Of a stretch of DNA of 64,000 nucleotides, positions 22,631-37,500 are shown one piece after another. Position 1 is the stretch's first letter, and each line of letters starts with the position of its first letter. The position numbers and the translations under genes were made by a program. The stretch is from positions 13,020,494 to 13,084,493 of the forward strand of contig NC_092661.1 in the NCBI RefSeq assembly GCF_032118995.1, given 5' to 3'. The stretch is from Asterias amurensis. Its lineage: Eukaryota > Echinodermata > Asteroidea > Forcipulatida > Asteriidae. A model generated the notes under the pieces. The model did not search any database, was not told the DNA's origin, and was given only the letters and a program-made list of their open reading frames with translations.

Positions 22631-23366
22631 GAGCATTCGTTATAGCATTAGCTGTAGCTGTAAATTCGGACATGGTCCACGGCGGCCGTCATACATGTAT
22701 GTTGCCAGAATGGCATGGTGTGCAAACTAAAGTAATGATATACTTTTTCGTAGGGAAACAAAAAATCATTTGCATTTCTTGTGTATGATGCAAGTGCAAA
22801 GCATTTGTAAACCATTAATGTGACACTCATTGACCAATCAAAATGGGTAATTACTTTTGTATGAATATGTATGAGGTAATATATTTCACACTTTTTTGTT
22901 CCCATAAAATTTTCGTTCTTATTTGGCACAATGAACATTTTTCTTTGTTAACTGGATATAAATAATTCTGCCTTTTTGTAATAAAAAGTAGAAAGTAAAT
23001 TTTGTCTTTTAAGTTTCTTTTGTTTGAGTGAATGGGCTCTTGTTATGTATGCGCAGCTGGCGTTTTATGTGTGCCAGTTGAAACCCTGCTCATTATTTTC
23101 ACATGTTTTGTATGGTTTTACAAAGCACCTTGTAAGGCTTTACTAAGGGATTCAGTGCAATCTGCAGTCAACCTGTCATCAGAAACTTTGGTGTCTTAAT
23201 GATGTGTACTGCAGTACAATCAAACTTGTGTGCATGTCCCAACCAAAGGTTGAAACAATTAGGGTCAAGTCTCTTTGTTTGAATGGTGAATGCCATGACC
23301 TGAGGCCCCAATTAACCCACACCCTGACAATACCAGATTTTGAATCTGTTCGGAAGACAAGGCGAC

Positions 23367-23761
<395 letters not shown>

Positions 23762-26501
23762 GACTTGTAATGCGCACGTATCCACCGCAGTAAAAACCAA
23801 CAAACAAAACAAAGAAAAACAGACACAAAAAAATTAGTCCTTCCTTGAAAACCTGTGACATAAGATAAGTTTTGAGAAGAGGTTTGAATGTTGTGGTACA
23901 AAGACAAGATCTAAGATTAAGTGGTAGAGAGTTCCAGATAAGTGGCGCAGCTGAAGAGAAAGACCTGTCTCCCCACGAGTGTCGAGACTTGGGCTATGAC
24001 ACACATGTCCACCTGTGTGCCATTTTGGCTGTGGTGCTGCATACTCCTAAGGAGTGCTTACTTGGACAGAAGTTCCATCCGTACCGATACCTCTGTCCGT
24101 ATAACAGTCTTTCAGTTTCTTGTGTTGGCAACATTACTGAGGAATAGATTCAGTGCATGAGCACCTTATTTTAATCAGTGTTTCCTTGATACCATATATA
24201 TTTTAGTTTTCTGTTAATATACTTGTGTAGCAACTCTAAGCTGCAGGTGAACCATTTGATCAGAGTTCTTTCTTTTAAAGAGCCTTCAGTCTGATTCTAA
24301 TTTTCATTCTGTTCATTGACCTTGTTCATTTACTATCAGAAAACTTATTTGATAAAAAGTTGGTCCTGCGAAATGTTGATTAGAAATCAATAGAAACATT
24401 TGGATCTGGAAATGATATCTGAGGTTAGGTGTTCGTTTGCGAAGGCTTTGGCCAGAGATTCGGTTAAATGTTGATGGATTTTACTTTCTTATGAAAATAC
24501 TATGACAATTTTTCCTGTTTTCTCACAAAAGAAAGTACATAGACACCGTGTTCATCTGAAACTTTCACAAGTGATTTTTATTGTATCTTTCTTGATAATT
24601 TTGCCTTACAAGTCAGTATTACATTGACAAAAACCAAACAGTGACACAACTTTTAAAAGGGGAACGTGTAAGCACTTTGTGCAAGCGATACTATAGAGAA
24701 GGGATTGTTAAGAAATAATCTGGGTTATTGTTGACAATGTACATGTACATTCAATTACTAGTGTACATGTATAATCACTACACTTACTGTTAAATTTACT
24801 ACAACAAATTCACAACATATCAAACTTTATATTTACACAATATGAAATGTTTGTTCATAAAAAATAAATTAGACCATGTACAGATTTGTCTATATGTACA
24901 TAATTTTACAAATTGCAATGTTACTATTAAACATAAAAATGATTTTTATGCTTAAAAACAGAAAGTATAACGGTGAAAACAAACTTTACGAAAAATTAAA
25001 GGTCACACCATAGAGCAAGGAACACTTATCACACTTTCCCCCAAACAACAAATTCTGACCTTTGACCAACATCACACATGACATTACAATTTTTTGTGAC
25101 CCAATATTTTGAGTTTGTCAAATGTCAATTACAATGTACAACACCACAATGTAGGTCAGAAACAACCCTGATCTAAATCTTGTAACCCTGTGACATTATA
25201 TGATTACACTGGAGTTTACCAGCTGTACATTTTGTGCTCGAGATGGACAGGTTGCGCCCCCTCCCCTCCATTATGTCATTATGTGCTTGGAATTAAATAA
25301 ATGATCTCCAAGTTCCCAAATGCAGGCTCTGAGTAAAAAGTAACACATTTAAAAGTGAATCCTCACTATAAAGAATGTAAAAAATGTACATAACACAAAA
25401 TTCTTATTAACTAACAAAAACATAAATGCAGCCTGTTAAAAAAAAAACTTAACATACATGTATAGACCTTGTACATTTGCTTGGAACAACATCAAAAGTT
25501 ATTTCCCTTACAGGGTGTGCCTGACATTGGTTACAGTTCAAATATAAATGTTCACAGACTAGCATACATCACAGTAGAAAGTTGGTCTTGGTAAAAAACT
25601 TCTTGAGAAATACTTTTACTTGAAAAGTCTTGGAGGGCACATCTTTTTTTATGACAGTTTTTTTTTACTTTTGCCCTTCCCTGGACGGCCTGTGCTTGTT
25701 TTATTGTTCGTACGAAGAATTCAAATAAATAAATAAATAAAATAATTGGTTTTTACTACAATGACCGATTCAGCTTTAACTTTTACAGGTTTGTTATTTC
25801 ATACATATATTGGGTCACAATAAGTCTTTGACTAATTGTCTTTGACAATTCCCAATCATGAATGTGACACATGAAAAACTGCTTCCAATAATGCTCACAC
25901 ATTATTACCAACTTGTCAGTGATGAACAAACTATAACTATGAGATGATAATAGTTCAATTTGTTATAAAGTGCCATCGTCAAAACCTCAACTACTTTGAA
26001 CACTTAAATGTAGTTGTAGCCTACATGGAGCAAAGAGGTGGGACAACAAAAGTGCACTGCTGGAAGAAAAAAAATCCCCTCAAATATAAGTATACGAATT
26101 GGATTTGTGATGCAGTTGTACATGTTACATGTAAAAAAAAAAACAAGTACCACTCTCACAAAATTTGCATCTAAACCAAAGTTTTCAGAAAACATTATTT
26201 TGTGCAACTTCTTTGAGATGATTATACCTGATCAAATTGGAACAGATGCCATGTAGTTAACGAAGTTTACAAAACACACAATTTTAAGGTATTATATTTG
26301 TGTGGATCACTATATTCTATTTTAAAACCGTATTTTCAACCGTACTTTCAACCATACAGTGTATTATGATTACTTTTCAGGGTTTTGGTATTTTGTGTAA
26401 AAACTTGTTAAAATTCCCTTTTTTTTCTTTTTTTTCTATCATACATGTACTCAAAAGGCAGATACAAACATAGATTTCAGATATCATCAATGTAACTGCG
26501 G

Positions 26502-26605
26502 TTGATTTCACAAAGCACCAAGACTCATCATAGGATGAGTTGTCATTATTACCAGGCCGATTTCACAAAGCACCAAGACTCATCTTAGGATGAGTTGTCA
26601 GTATT
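26502..26605. repeat. Tandem pair related to family C
   Basis: Two adjacent copies of a unit of about 50 bp (GATTTCACAAAGCACCAAG, then CATAGGATGAGTTGTCA) sharing the family C end motif. Confidence 0.65.
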
Positions 26606-26657
26606 ACCATGTGATTTACGCGACATCACACTTTGCTTAGCAATTGAGACTATTACA

Positions 26658-26882
26658 ATGGACCCTTCCCATGAAATATGCTAATTACATTCACGCATGC
26701 GTACAGACCCTATTGGTTGGCAAACGCCATAGAGTTGTGCACTAAGCAGATGCGCAATTGCGTCTGCGTCATGCAGCCATTAGCCGTGTACAAAACAGCG
26801 CGATGTTCCCTCATTTTGCCAACCAAAATGTTAGTGCACATGCGCTATGAGCAATTAACATATTTCATGGGAAGGGTCTATT
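26658..26882. mobile_element. Family N MITE
   Basis: AATGGACCCTTCCCATGAAA and the inverse TTTCATGGGAAGGGTCTATT. A diverged relative lies at about 19750-19990 (shared GATGTTCCCTCATTTT). Confidence 0.75.
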
Positions 26883-27804
26883 GAGATCAATCTTAGCTCT
26901 TCGTAAACAAGAGCCTTGGTGCATTCTGCAATCACCCCCCCCCCAACACTCCCCACCAAGGTGTTGCAACTTGCGTATAAATTAAACATGTACAGGCAAT
27001 CACCAAAACAAAGTCGCATGTACAAGGTCTATACCATTTCATTTATTTCACAAACCATCAGACCATCTACCTTCACAGAAGGATATGAAATAAGTAAGCC
27101 CCGACCTCTCCTTAAAATTGAACTATTTTGTTCGATCAATATATTATTATTATACAATTTAGTTTGTGCATCTGCACCCATATTAAACTTTCCTTCATGT
27201 TCTTTGCTAAACTTATCTACATGTAAATGCAAAATATCATATACACATAAAAAAAAACTTTGGCATTATTTTAGTAGTAAAACATATTTGTCACGTCAGC
27301 ATTAGTCTTGTCCCAAGACGTCAGTGATCAATTGGCCCCCTTGAAACATCATCACACACAGCCTACCACTCAAAACCCTCAGTGTAAGCGCCCTACACTT
27401 TTAATACGCACTACACTGTATAATTCAGGGACATGGAGTCCTAAATTTGCGCATCCAAAATTATTGTGATGGTAATGTCAGGTGAATTTGCCGAATTTCG
27501 GATCGCGCGAGTGCCTATGAGAACAGAATTGACGTAACGCAAAACGAGCAAATGGAGTTTTGTAGTTTTACAGTCTTCTTCTTTCAGTGTAGTTATTATT
27601 TTAGTGAAACATGTGGAAACTTGTTTTACACTAGTCAGTGATCTAAGTTGCTGCGGTTTGACAATCAATTGTAGCCCAAGGTACTGTGAACTTCTCCCAT
27701 GTTTTCTCCAACACCCAATTTCTAACAAGGTAAACTAACGGCGGGTAAAAAAACATGTCCTGGATGGTACTTAACCCCTGGTTGCCCTGGAATAACTTTG
27801 ACAA

Positions 27805-28014
27805 GGGCCCAATTTCATAAAGCCTGTAAGCCTGTAAGCATGATAAAAACAAGATTACCAACCAAATTTTAGTTTGTTGCATATTAGTTACTTGCATTCA
27901 GCTGTTGTTTGCTTATTCAGAAAATGGAAATTTGGTTGGTAATCTTGTTTAAATTAAGGAAGAAATTTCATGCTAAGCAAATTTTTGTGCTTACAGGCTT
28001 TATGAAATTGGGCC
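27805..28014. mobile_element. Family L palindromic MITE
   Basis: GGGCCCAATTTCATAAAGCC and its inverse GGCTTTATGAAATTGGGCC, arms of about 90 bp. Diverged relatives occur near 38888-39017, 40265-40385, 46730-46915 and 48245-48430, always near exons of RPGR or OTC. Confidence 0.8.
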
Positions 28015-28336
28015 AAGGTCACTTTACCATATTTGTTTTATCTACACGAGATATGAACTGATGACATGTCCATAAAACTTGTTCACCCATACACTTCTCT
28101 CTCAAAGTTTTCTCTCTCAGAGGTTTATGCATGCTGATGCACAGACGGGACAAAAACTTGGTGTGGATTAAGTACCCGAATTTGCATCTACATGTACGCA
28201 TGTGCCGTACGTCTACTACAAACACAACCTACTAGACAGTGCATTGTGATGGTATGTCTGATTTAAACTTGACTGGAATCAATTTGACTGCATGTCAACT
28301 CTCTCTTCGCTGTTCAGTCTTTTTTACTTGAATACC

Positions 28337-28460
28337 TATTATTAAATGGAACAGGTCTTGGATTGGTTAGTTTCTCCTCACTGGAGACACTGCTTGAGGA
28401 CTTTTCCACTTTCCAGGCAGGGGTTTTCTTCTTCCTCCACACTTTGCTGTACAGTACTTT
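28337..28460 (-). pseudogene. Decayed copy of the RPGR last exon
   Basis: About 125 bp downstream of the true exon and strongly similar (GTGGAAAAGTCCTCAAGCAG, TCTCCAGTGAGGAGAAAC). The acceptor AG aligns with AC, and a short deletion shifts the frame so the CaaX codons are lost. Confidence 0.75.
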
Positions 28461-28474
28461 TGAGTGAATACCTG

Positions 28475-28594
28475 CTATAAAATGGAACAGGTCTTGGATT
28501 TGTTCTGATTTGTTGGTTTCTCCTCACTGGAGACACTGCTCGAGGACTTTTCCACTTTGCCGGCGGGGGCTTTCTTCTTCCAAAACTGCCAGCT
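28475..28594 (-). CDS. RPGR: RPGR last exon: basic tail and CaaX box
   Basis: It encodes SWQFWKKKAPAGKVEKSSSS, then VSSEEKPTNQNKSKTCSIL and TAG. The final C-S-I-L is a CaaX box; Leu at the last position favours geranylgeranylation. The human RPGR exon 1-19 isoform ends in a comparable prenylated CTIL. A decayed copy of this exon lies just downstream. Confidence 0.92.
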   Translation of the reverse strand, partial: SWQFWKKKAPAGKVEKSSSSVSSEEKPTNQNKSKTCSIL

Positions 28595-31500
28595 CTGAAT
28601 AAAGGAACAGTACATAATTATATGATTTTATCTCATGACATTTCTTTTTTAAATCACTTTGATTTTAATACATCCGGCCTTAGATTTGGTGTTCCTCTTA
28701 CAAACCCTTACTCAATAGAGGCAATCCTTTGTCCCCAACTCCATCACATCAGCTGTACGTAAATAGGAGTACCTGTTTGTAGGTTTAACTGCTGGTTTTC
28801 CCTTTTACTGGAATACTTTGTAAAATGGCTTGTGGAAACTTAAGTGGATGTTTTATTTGAGTATGTAGGTGATAAACTATTGTTTTTAATATAATGAGTG
28901 CTATATTCTTATGTGCCAATGGAAACTTAATTTCTTTCTTTTTATGATGAACTCTTCACTAAAAAAATAATAAAATAAACAACTTGTTACATTAGATCCG
29001 GTAGCCAACATTATACAAATCAAAGCTTTTTTCCTTCCTTACCTTTGGCTCATCGGTTGCCTTTCCGTCTTCCCCATCCTCATTCTCCTTGCTGTCCTCT
29101 TCTTTAATCTCATCATCTTCCTCTTCTCTTTTCGTCTTCTTTGTCTTCTTTCCTTTCTGCTTCTTGTCGTCCGTCTTGCCCTCTTCGCTTACATCATCCT
29201 CATCGTCCTTGGGCGCTTTCTTGGAAGACTTGTCCCCTTTTCTCTTTGACGTCTGATCATCTTCTGAATGGGCAAATAGCACATCAAACATCCGTGATTC
29301 AATTTGACTAGATTTTTGTCATCTCAATCTGACTACTGCACTTCAGAAACTCTCAAAATCACTTATTACAAATACACGGTTCTTATACATTGTACATACA
29401 TGTAGCACTTTATTACACCCAACAATAACATTGTTTGGTTACTTCTTAATAAATTATTGCTACGGCGTTCTACTGTTTTTTTTTTATATAGAAATAAATA
29501 TGAGTTTTGAATTGAATTGGATTGAACAAGTAAATGGTCAGTAGTTAGACTGCAGGACTTGCAATCACAAGGTTGTGGGTTTGAATCCTACCAAGCTAAC
29601 TGCTGGTACACAATGACTAGAATCAGTTTTGTCGTCGTCTATTTACTGAACCACAATTTCTTGATTTGTGCAACTCGTAATCAGTGATGTTAATTCAATG
29701 TTTGTACAAGAGAGATTGGCTGTTGCCAGCTTGGTGTTTATATCCCCTAGTGGGAGCTTTGCCAAGTTCCTTTTTGGCAGAAAGAGCATAAAAAAAGCAA
29801 AAAAAAAAAAAAAAAGCAACATTACACCACAATGTATAATTTAGCAAAATACCTTCATTTTCATCGTCTTCATCTTCATCATCTTCATCTTCTTCATCTT
29901 CATCGTCTTCATCCTCGGATGCTTGTGTCTTCTTTATACTGTTTTCATGCGTGATCTTCTCCTTATTGGATTTTGTCGTTTTTGTCTGGTTTTCTCTCGT
30001 GTCATCAGAGCGACTGTTACTCTTTTTAGCTGTACGGTGAAAGATCAATTCAAATAGAGAGATAAACAATGGGAATAACATAATTTTAGTATCATTGAGG
30101 TAGAATTTCATAAAATGAAATGATTACATCAAGTATGGTTGTGGTGTTGCTGCTGATTACAGCGTGAAACTGGCCATTTGCCACAAAGTAGGTGGTCAAT
30201 TTGGTTCTAAAGATCAGAGTCATTATTGACAAGAAAGGGGATTCAACACGTACATTTTAAAAGGATTTCAATCTTTTTTGTAACAGCTGGAAGTCAAAAT
30301 TTCAAGGAGCCCATCTAAACATTATCCAAAGCGCTAGATAAGTAGATCAAGGAGCAGAATTTCTTGACATCTGAACAAAATAATAGCTAATTCTTTCACC
30401 AGGCAAATTTTAAAATTTAGGCAGTACAGTGTAGTACAAAATGTCTCATCACTGAAAGATAATTTTTAACGAAAGATAATTTGGAACGAAACATTAGAAT
30501 CCTTACTCTCTGTTTTCTTGACTGGCACCTGATCATCATCATCCTCATCTTCGTCATCTTCGTCGTCATCATCTTCTTCATCATCTTCATCTTCCTCTGA
30601 ATCATCATCTTCATCATCTAAGACTGTCTTTGCTTGAGCCCTCGGCCGCGGCGCTGGGACAGGTCTTGATGGCTGTGATTATAGTAATATCAGTCTCAAT
30701 AACAAGTAGGATTGGAAACTTTGCATGGAGGTAGTTGATCAGTTGAGGTTTGTGGTAGCAACCTGAAGACGATCAGAGCATACTGCTTGAAAGGTTGAGT
30801 TGTCAACCAACGGTTCTTTTCAGAATCGACACTACTCACAGAAATTTACACATGGTGCTACCGCAAACCTCAATTAAATATAAGTATCACTCATATAGCG
30901 CCTTTGCCAAAAGAACTCACAGCGTGTGATACTGCCAGATACGCTGTGGTTTGAATTGTGAGATCCTTGTTGCCAATTACGCATTTGTACAAAGACAATT
31001 GGGGGCAAACCCCTTCTCGTTGTGATATAAGTGCACTGGGTTTGTTAGTGTGCATAACACAACACACAGGACGAAAAGCTGTACATCCATTCCATAGGAC
31101 AAAGCAACAATGGTTAAGTGTCTAGCTGTTAGGTTACAAGTGTTAAGACCGGAAATATTTTGAAGATAGCAACCGTGTAAGTGTTTACAAGGCACTCTGG
31201 CGCAGTGTGTTGCCAATTAGTAAACCAGGAATAGTGGGGTAAACCCCTTCTCGTGCATAAGCATGATAAGTGCATACATGTAAGTGCACTGGGTTTGTTA
31301 ACATGGATTACATGTTAAGCATGTTAAGTGTCTTGCTTAAGCATACAACTGTCACGACTAAATGTAGGACCCAAACTCATACTCTGCTGATCAGAACATG
31401 AGTTTGGTGTGCTAGACTGCTCGGCCAACACACGATGCGACACACCAATGAGAAGCTGAGATGATAATTATGTCACAGGGTTAACCTTCACACCAGAGCA

Positions 31501-34500
31501 CTAACGCAAGCATAAGTTTTAAAAGTATAAGTGACTGTTAGGGTTAAAGCTGTTAGCTCATTCTCACTGTCATGACTGTAGGGATTAAAGGTCAGATTAG
31601 CAGGGTTAATGTAAAGTTAATGTAATAACCCACGTGTCAACCACACACAGCAAACCGGTGTACATGTACTTGTCAATTTAGAAGTTTTTGCTGTTGCAAC
31701 CCTCCTACGCTTTCCAGCAATCATTTTAAATCATTCAACATCCCAGTGGAGATTTGTTTTCTTCTTTCCTTTGGTCCCCTATACTTCGGACACAAAATTC
31801 CTTGTGCGGAACTCCAGTCTTTAGAAATCACCTATAGCGAACCTTTTGTTTTCCATTTTACACACGGTTACTTATCTACTGTCGCAGAGAAGACTAGGAA
31901 ACTTGGATATGAACTAGTTCTGATCAAACTTTCCAAATCTACGACACGGCAGTAGATAAAAAAACAGGACAAGTTCTCACAAGAACAAGTTCTCACTGTA
32001 ACAATGTTACCACATGGTGCCACCGCAAACCAAGTTGTTAGTTCTTCCACACACCAGTGAGGCACATTGCTTTACTCTACCTCAAGTAGTGCGTCAAATC
32101 TGTTTTTTCTTTTGACTGATGGCTTTACTGGCAAATCATCGTCACTATCATCATCATCATCACCATCACCATCATCATCATCATCTTCATCTTCTTCTTC
32201 AGAATCAGCTCCTGAATCATGACTTTCTGGTTTCTTTGCCATATTTAACGAAGATAATCTGGTATTTATTACGCCCTTATTTGACACATTGTCTGTAGAT
32301 TTGAGATCAGTGACCTCCATACCCTCCTGTTGAAAGATGTAGGCATTTATCAATAACCGTAGAATGGATGGGTCCCAACATTAACAGCCATTTCCAAAAT
32401 GGCCACTTCAATGTCAGAGCAACAGTTGGCAACAGACCCAAATCAGCTGTCACCAGGGGCATGTTTCCACCCTACTTCTAATAATAATAATAGTGGCTTC
32501 TTATATAGCGCTCATAACCATCACTCAGTGATGCTCTATGCGCTTCAACAGTCAGTATTTTTCCTGTAATGTCTGGAGAACTTGAAGTGATGAGATTTCG
32601 TGCAGAAACAGGGTTACCCCCCTACAAAGTCCGAAAGGATTTAGGCGTGGGTATTATCCACAAGAAGCATGACTGAAAGAGCCAATCGCACTACATTCCC
32701 AACTTTTTACGAAGCAGTTATGGTTAAGTGCCGTGCTCAAATGTCAAGACCGGGTTTGTATATATCTAACCCCCACTCTGCTCCTGAAAACACCAGAGCA
32801 TGGGTCGAACTATACGGCTTTGCCATAACATGCTACATTGAGATTACACAATATAAGTCCACCCCCCCCCCCCCCCCCCCGTATTTGAGATAACTTATTT
32901 ATTCAATGGCATATTTGAAATATTTACAGAAAAAACATCGCCAATATTCTGTCAAGTTACCTTGGTTATCGTTCGCGGTCCTGAGTCCACTTCATCTACT
33001 CCGCCCTAAAAAAAATGATGAAAAAAAAAAAAAAAATGCAGATCAATCCCAAATGTATTTATGTCACACAGAAAGTTAGTAGAACTTATGAAAATCGCAT
33101 GATTCCATGGGACAAAGGCATGATGGCCACATGCATATATCTCAGTGTTACTGAAAAGGGGCCTTAAATGTACATGTAGTTGATCATGAATGAATCTAAA
33201 AACTAAACTCCTCAGACTTTAGAGAGTACCTATGCCACACAGTACGGGGCAAGCTTTTGAGCGCCTAAAATAATCAGGCATGTTCTGGCAACAAAAGAAC
33301 GATCCCTTAGGCATGGGCCCGCAGTCTTTTATGAACTATTTCAAAGAGTCTCCCAATATGTACAAGTACATGTAGCATAGTTTTTCCTTTTGGTAGTTTT
33401 TCTGCAGTGTTTGATTTTGCGGCTGCATCAGCTGCCTGATCATTCTGGGAAAGCGCAAAGAAAGAAAGAAAGAGGCAAGAAGCACAAATCATTTTCTTCT
33501 AGCAACTCACACCTGTTATATCCATGTAATTCCTTTTCCGAACAGTGGACTCAATTGGATCATGCACAAGCCATTAGGGCTGCTTACTGCCCCGGCAGAT
33601 TGATTGCTCATCCATTAAGTTTAATGACCCATATTATGTAAACACACTCACTCACTAGAAAAGTATAGTTCAGACTTGCCAAACTCGCATTTATTTTATG
33701 GAGTTTTCTTGTAAATGAAGATGAAATTGTACGGGTTTTTTGCGGCCAATTTGAGTGCTTTGATACCAGTCACTATACAAGATTTTTCTACATATCTAAT
33801 AGTGCAAAAAACATTTTAAAGCTCAAACTTTCACACATTGCTTTACCTGTGTGTCTTTGTGGTTAGCTTTTGCCTCATCTAATAATGGTTTGAGTTCACG
33901 TACGGATTTACTTGCTGAGAAATGCCTCTGTTTACGATCAAAGAGGACAAAAATTAAAAATGATTTTAAATAGATGAGACAGGGAGTTTGAAAGTTACAG
34001 TTTTCAGCTGCAGGTTACTGTACTGCCACTAACACACCTAGGTTTGGTAGCACTAAAAAAGATCTTGGGGAATGTGAGGTGAAGTTAATATTATAAATAC
34101 ACTATGAACTGCCTCCAATATGAAGGCAATTTTAAACTAGCAGAAACTGTGATGATGTATTTGTTAGTAAATCGTAACCCCTTTCTAGAGACTATTAATT
34201 TCTGCATTTATAACCAAATACCCAGACATTTCTAAATTTGTTGATTTTCTGGCTCGGTCATTTTTGAGAAAAAATGTCAGGAAATTTATTAAGAAACAGA
34301 AATATATATTATATTAGGGTTCGTCTTTGAATTATAGCCTTTTTTTGTTAATATTTAAAACATTGGAAAATGTTTGTTCAATACATGACCCTTTCTCTGA
34401 CCTTTGCTCTTGTTTGAGAACGAGTAGGTCAAGTTTGGGACAAGCCGCTTGCAGCCTCTAAAAGGCTTAACTCGATAGGTATTCTAGCCACGGACTGTCC

Positions 34501-37500
34501 AAAATGCACCAAACTTCTTCAGCAATTTTTATTTTACACATTTCACTTGTTATTATTGGCAGGTCTCTCCCCATGTACAGCTTGGATAGCTTGGCTACAT
34601 GTATGTGTAATATGACCACACTCATTAAACTTTGTAAAAACCATGCGGTATATTATTTGAAAGATTGTTATGGTTAAAAGAAAGCTTTAAAAGCATGTTA
34701 GCGAAATTTAATACCAATGTAAATGCCTTAATATATTATAGACAGTGTCTTGACTACTCACAGACTCTAAAGGGTCAACATCTTTGATTCTTGAGATACG
34801 CGGTGACGCTTCCACTATCTTCAGTTCGGTCTTCTTAATAATTTCCTCTTGGACATCTGTCATGGGTGAGAAGAGTAAAAGAAAAGAAGTTACAAGTAAT
34901 TAATTTAACCCATGAGTAATTCTTTGACCCCATGACCTCTGCAATTCTAGAGCAGCTGTCTTACCCTGTTGACCTCCGAGATTGCCCAGTAGCTAGAGGC
35001 AGAGCATTGTTGATAATGAAATCGCTCTGGTTGGCATGGTCAACTGAATGTTAGTGAAACTTTCAATCGTGATGTTAAACAGTGCTACCTACCATTCTCA
35101 TCATGTTTGATATTTGGTATTAAGCTTTGGTCCAGCTTACGTCCGTGTCCACCATATGAGTTGAGGGTTGGCAAGGCCTTAGAAGAACCAAGTGGAGGTA
35201 AAGTCCGAGCCAGTGGGGGTAACGGAGACGTCTGCAAAGTGGAAATAAAGTTTGATAGATCTCTTTGATTTAACATTAGGGAAAAGTTTTGTTTGAGATT
35301 TGGAAAGGCCTTGGATGAACCAAGAGGTTGGACTTCTGCAAAGTTGAGAGAAAGTGCGATAGATTTTTATTTTGATTTAGCCCAAGGGAAGAATTGCATT
35401 TCAGGTTTAGAAAGGCCTTAGAGGAAGCAAGTAGAGGAATAGTTCAAGCCAGAGGGGGAAAGGCAAAGAACAGAAGATAAAAGTGTGGAACCTTTGATTT
35501 AGCTCCAAAGAAAAATTGAGATGGGATTGGCAAAAACTAGGATGAAGAAAGAAGAGGTGAGGCCCAAAGCCAGCATTGTAGGGGAGAGATGTTTCCAACA
35601 TGTCTAAAAACAGCAGTTTTATGCCTTGAACACCTGATGTTAGAAAACGTAAACTGTGGGTGACTCTTACAAGACTTTAATAAACATGATAAAAGACCAT
35701 GCTGCATAATGAGTCGGGACCATTTTTAATCCATTGTGATCTGCTAGAGTGACCTACCTCTCTCTGTCTCCTGCGTCCCCTCGCTGAGCCGTCCAACGAC
35801 CCACCAAGATCCACTGAGTCCATCCCAGCTAATGTAGCGCCTAATAAGCCTTTCTTCATATGACCCGAGGACCGGAGAGGGTCCGCTTCATCTTCAGAAT
35901 CCGAGGAAGTTTCGCCTTTGGATTTGTCTTTCCATCGTGCTCTGACGATTGTATGACATCCTCCGCATGAGACCTACAGAGCGACAATAACAAACACAAT
36001 AAAAAGAATCATTTAATGTCATTTGTTCTGGTTGTGGTGCCAAGGACTCTAAGAATAGTGAACTTAATCACTGTACCAGCAAAGAACCCAATGGAGAGAA
36101 GACAAGGAAGGAAGTTTCTTTCCATCGACCCAGGAGTAAATGGGTACCAGCGAGTAGTGTGAAAAGAGTTTTATTGTGAGGACCTACCTGCTCTACATGG
36201 AAGCCCTTGAATCTCTTGACTTTAGTTGGCTGGAAGAGGTTACTAAAGCTTTCATCTCCTTGGCACAGCTTGCCATGTCTACCGTCACCAAACATGTACA
36301 AAGACCCATGCTCTGCAACAAGAAATTTAAAACCAATCGCAATGTAAAAAAGATCTTCATTTTTTTATCATGGTTAACCACTTCACATCAGGGCCCAGTT
36401 TTATAGAGCTGCTTAAGGCATATTATGGCAGACTGTTTGTAATGCCAGGAACAACTTCTATTTATTTGTTTATTTATTTATTTGCTATTTGCTTGTCTAA
36501 TTTCTGGTTTTGGTTTTGTTATTTTAATTTGTACTTTGTGTAAACAGATTATTTATATTAATATTTATTTCTAATTATTATTATTTTCCAAAGAGAGTAT
36601 TTTATATAGTGTGTTTGCTTCCCTATGTGACTGGATTAACAGGCTTTCGAGCTTCAGTGTTTAATTATACTTTTGTTGATCCTGGCCATCACATTAGGGT
36701 TGTTTTATAATTTCCTGTGCCCTTATTGTTTTTCTTGCTATGTATTTACTTTTGAACATGTACTTATAATTATCTATTTGACATACTGTCTGCTTGTATT
36801 TGTAACTGTTTATTTGCCAAATAAAGAATAAGAAAGAATAAGAATAAGAACCATCAATTTGTTTCTGTAAGTCAGACAGCTAACACAAATAATGAATTGT
36901 TTTCATACCCGCTGTCAAAATATAGGATTTGTACTGCCTCTAGCTACCAGCTGTCTTGGTGGTCTAGTTGGTGGGACATCAGCGAAGGTTACAGGTTTTA
37001 ATCCCACCCGAGTAAAACGCCTGTGTATTTCTTTACACGGGACTTGGAGTAAACAAGGTTTTACAGTTACAAACATCTGTGTATGCATAAAACCCATTAC
37101 TACATATAGTTATGCTGCTTACCAGTTATGAGCGCTGTGTGGTTCTCCCCGCATACAACGTCCCGACATTTCTTTCCCCGTAATTTCATTATCCTCTGAG
37201 GTACATTAAGTTCTAGAATGGACGGACCGTGTCCGAGCTGACCGTTGCTCCCATCGCCCCACGTATACACATGACCACTATCTGCAATGGGGGGAGAAAA
37301 ACAACCAAAAGAATTTGTGTGAAGCCGTCGTTTTAACAAGTGCAAAAGAGTTAATGATCCTAGCAGAGTCTGTCTCATTTTTGAAGTATTAGAGAAAACA
37401 AGTATTCCACAATGTTAAAGTGGGTGGTGTGGTGAGCAAACATCGAGCGGTGAAGCGAATTGAATATTACATGTACATCCGTTGTTTCGGATCAGCAGAG

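Noticed and set aside
30417..30617. Met/Lys-rich ORF (MMKMMIQRKMKMM)
   Set aside because: Out-of-frame reading of the GAT/GAA-rich RPGR exon 16.
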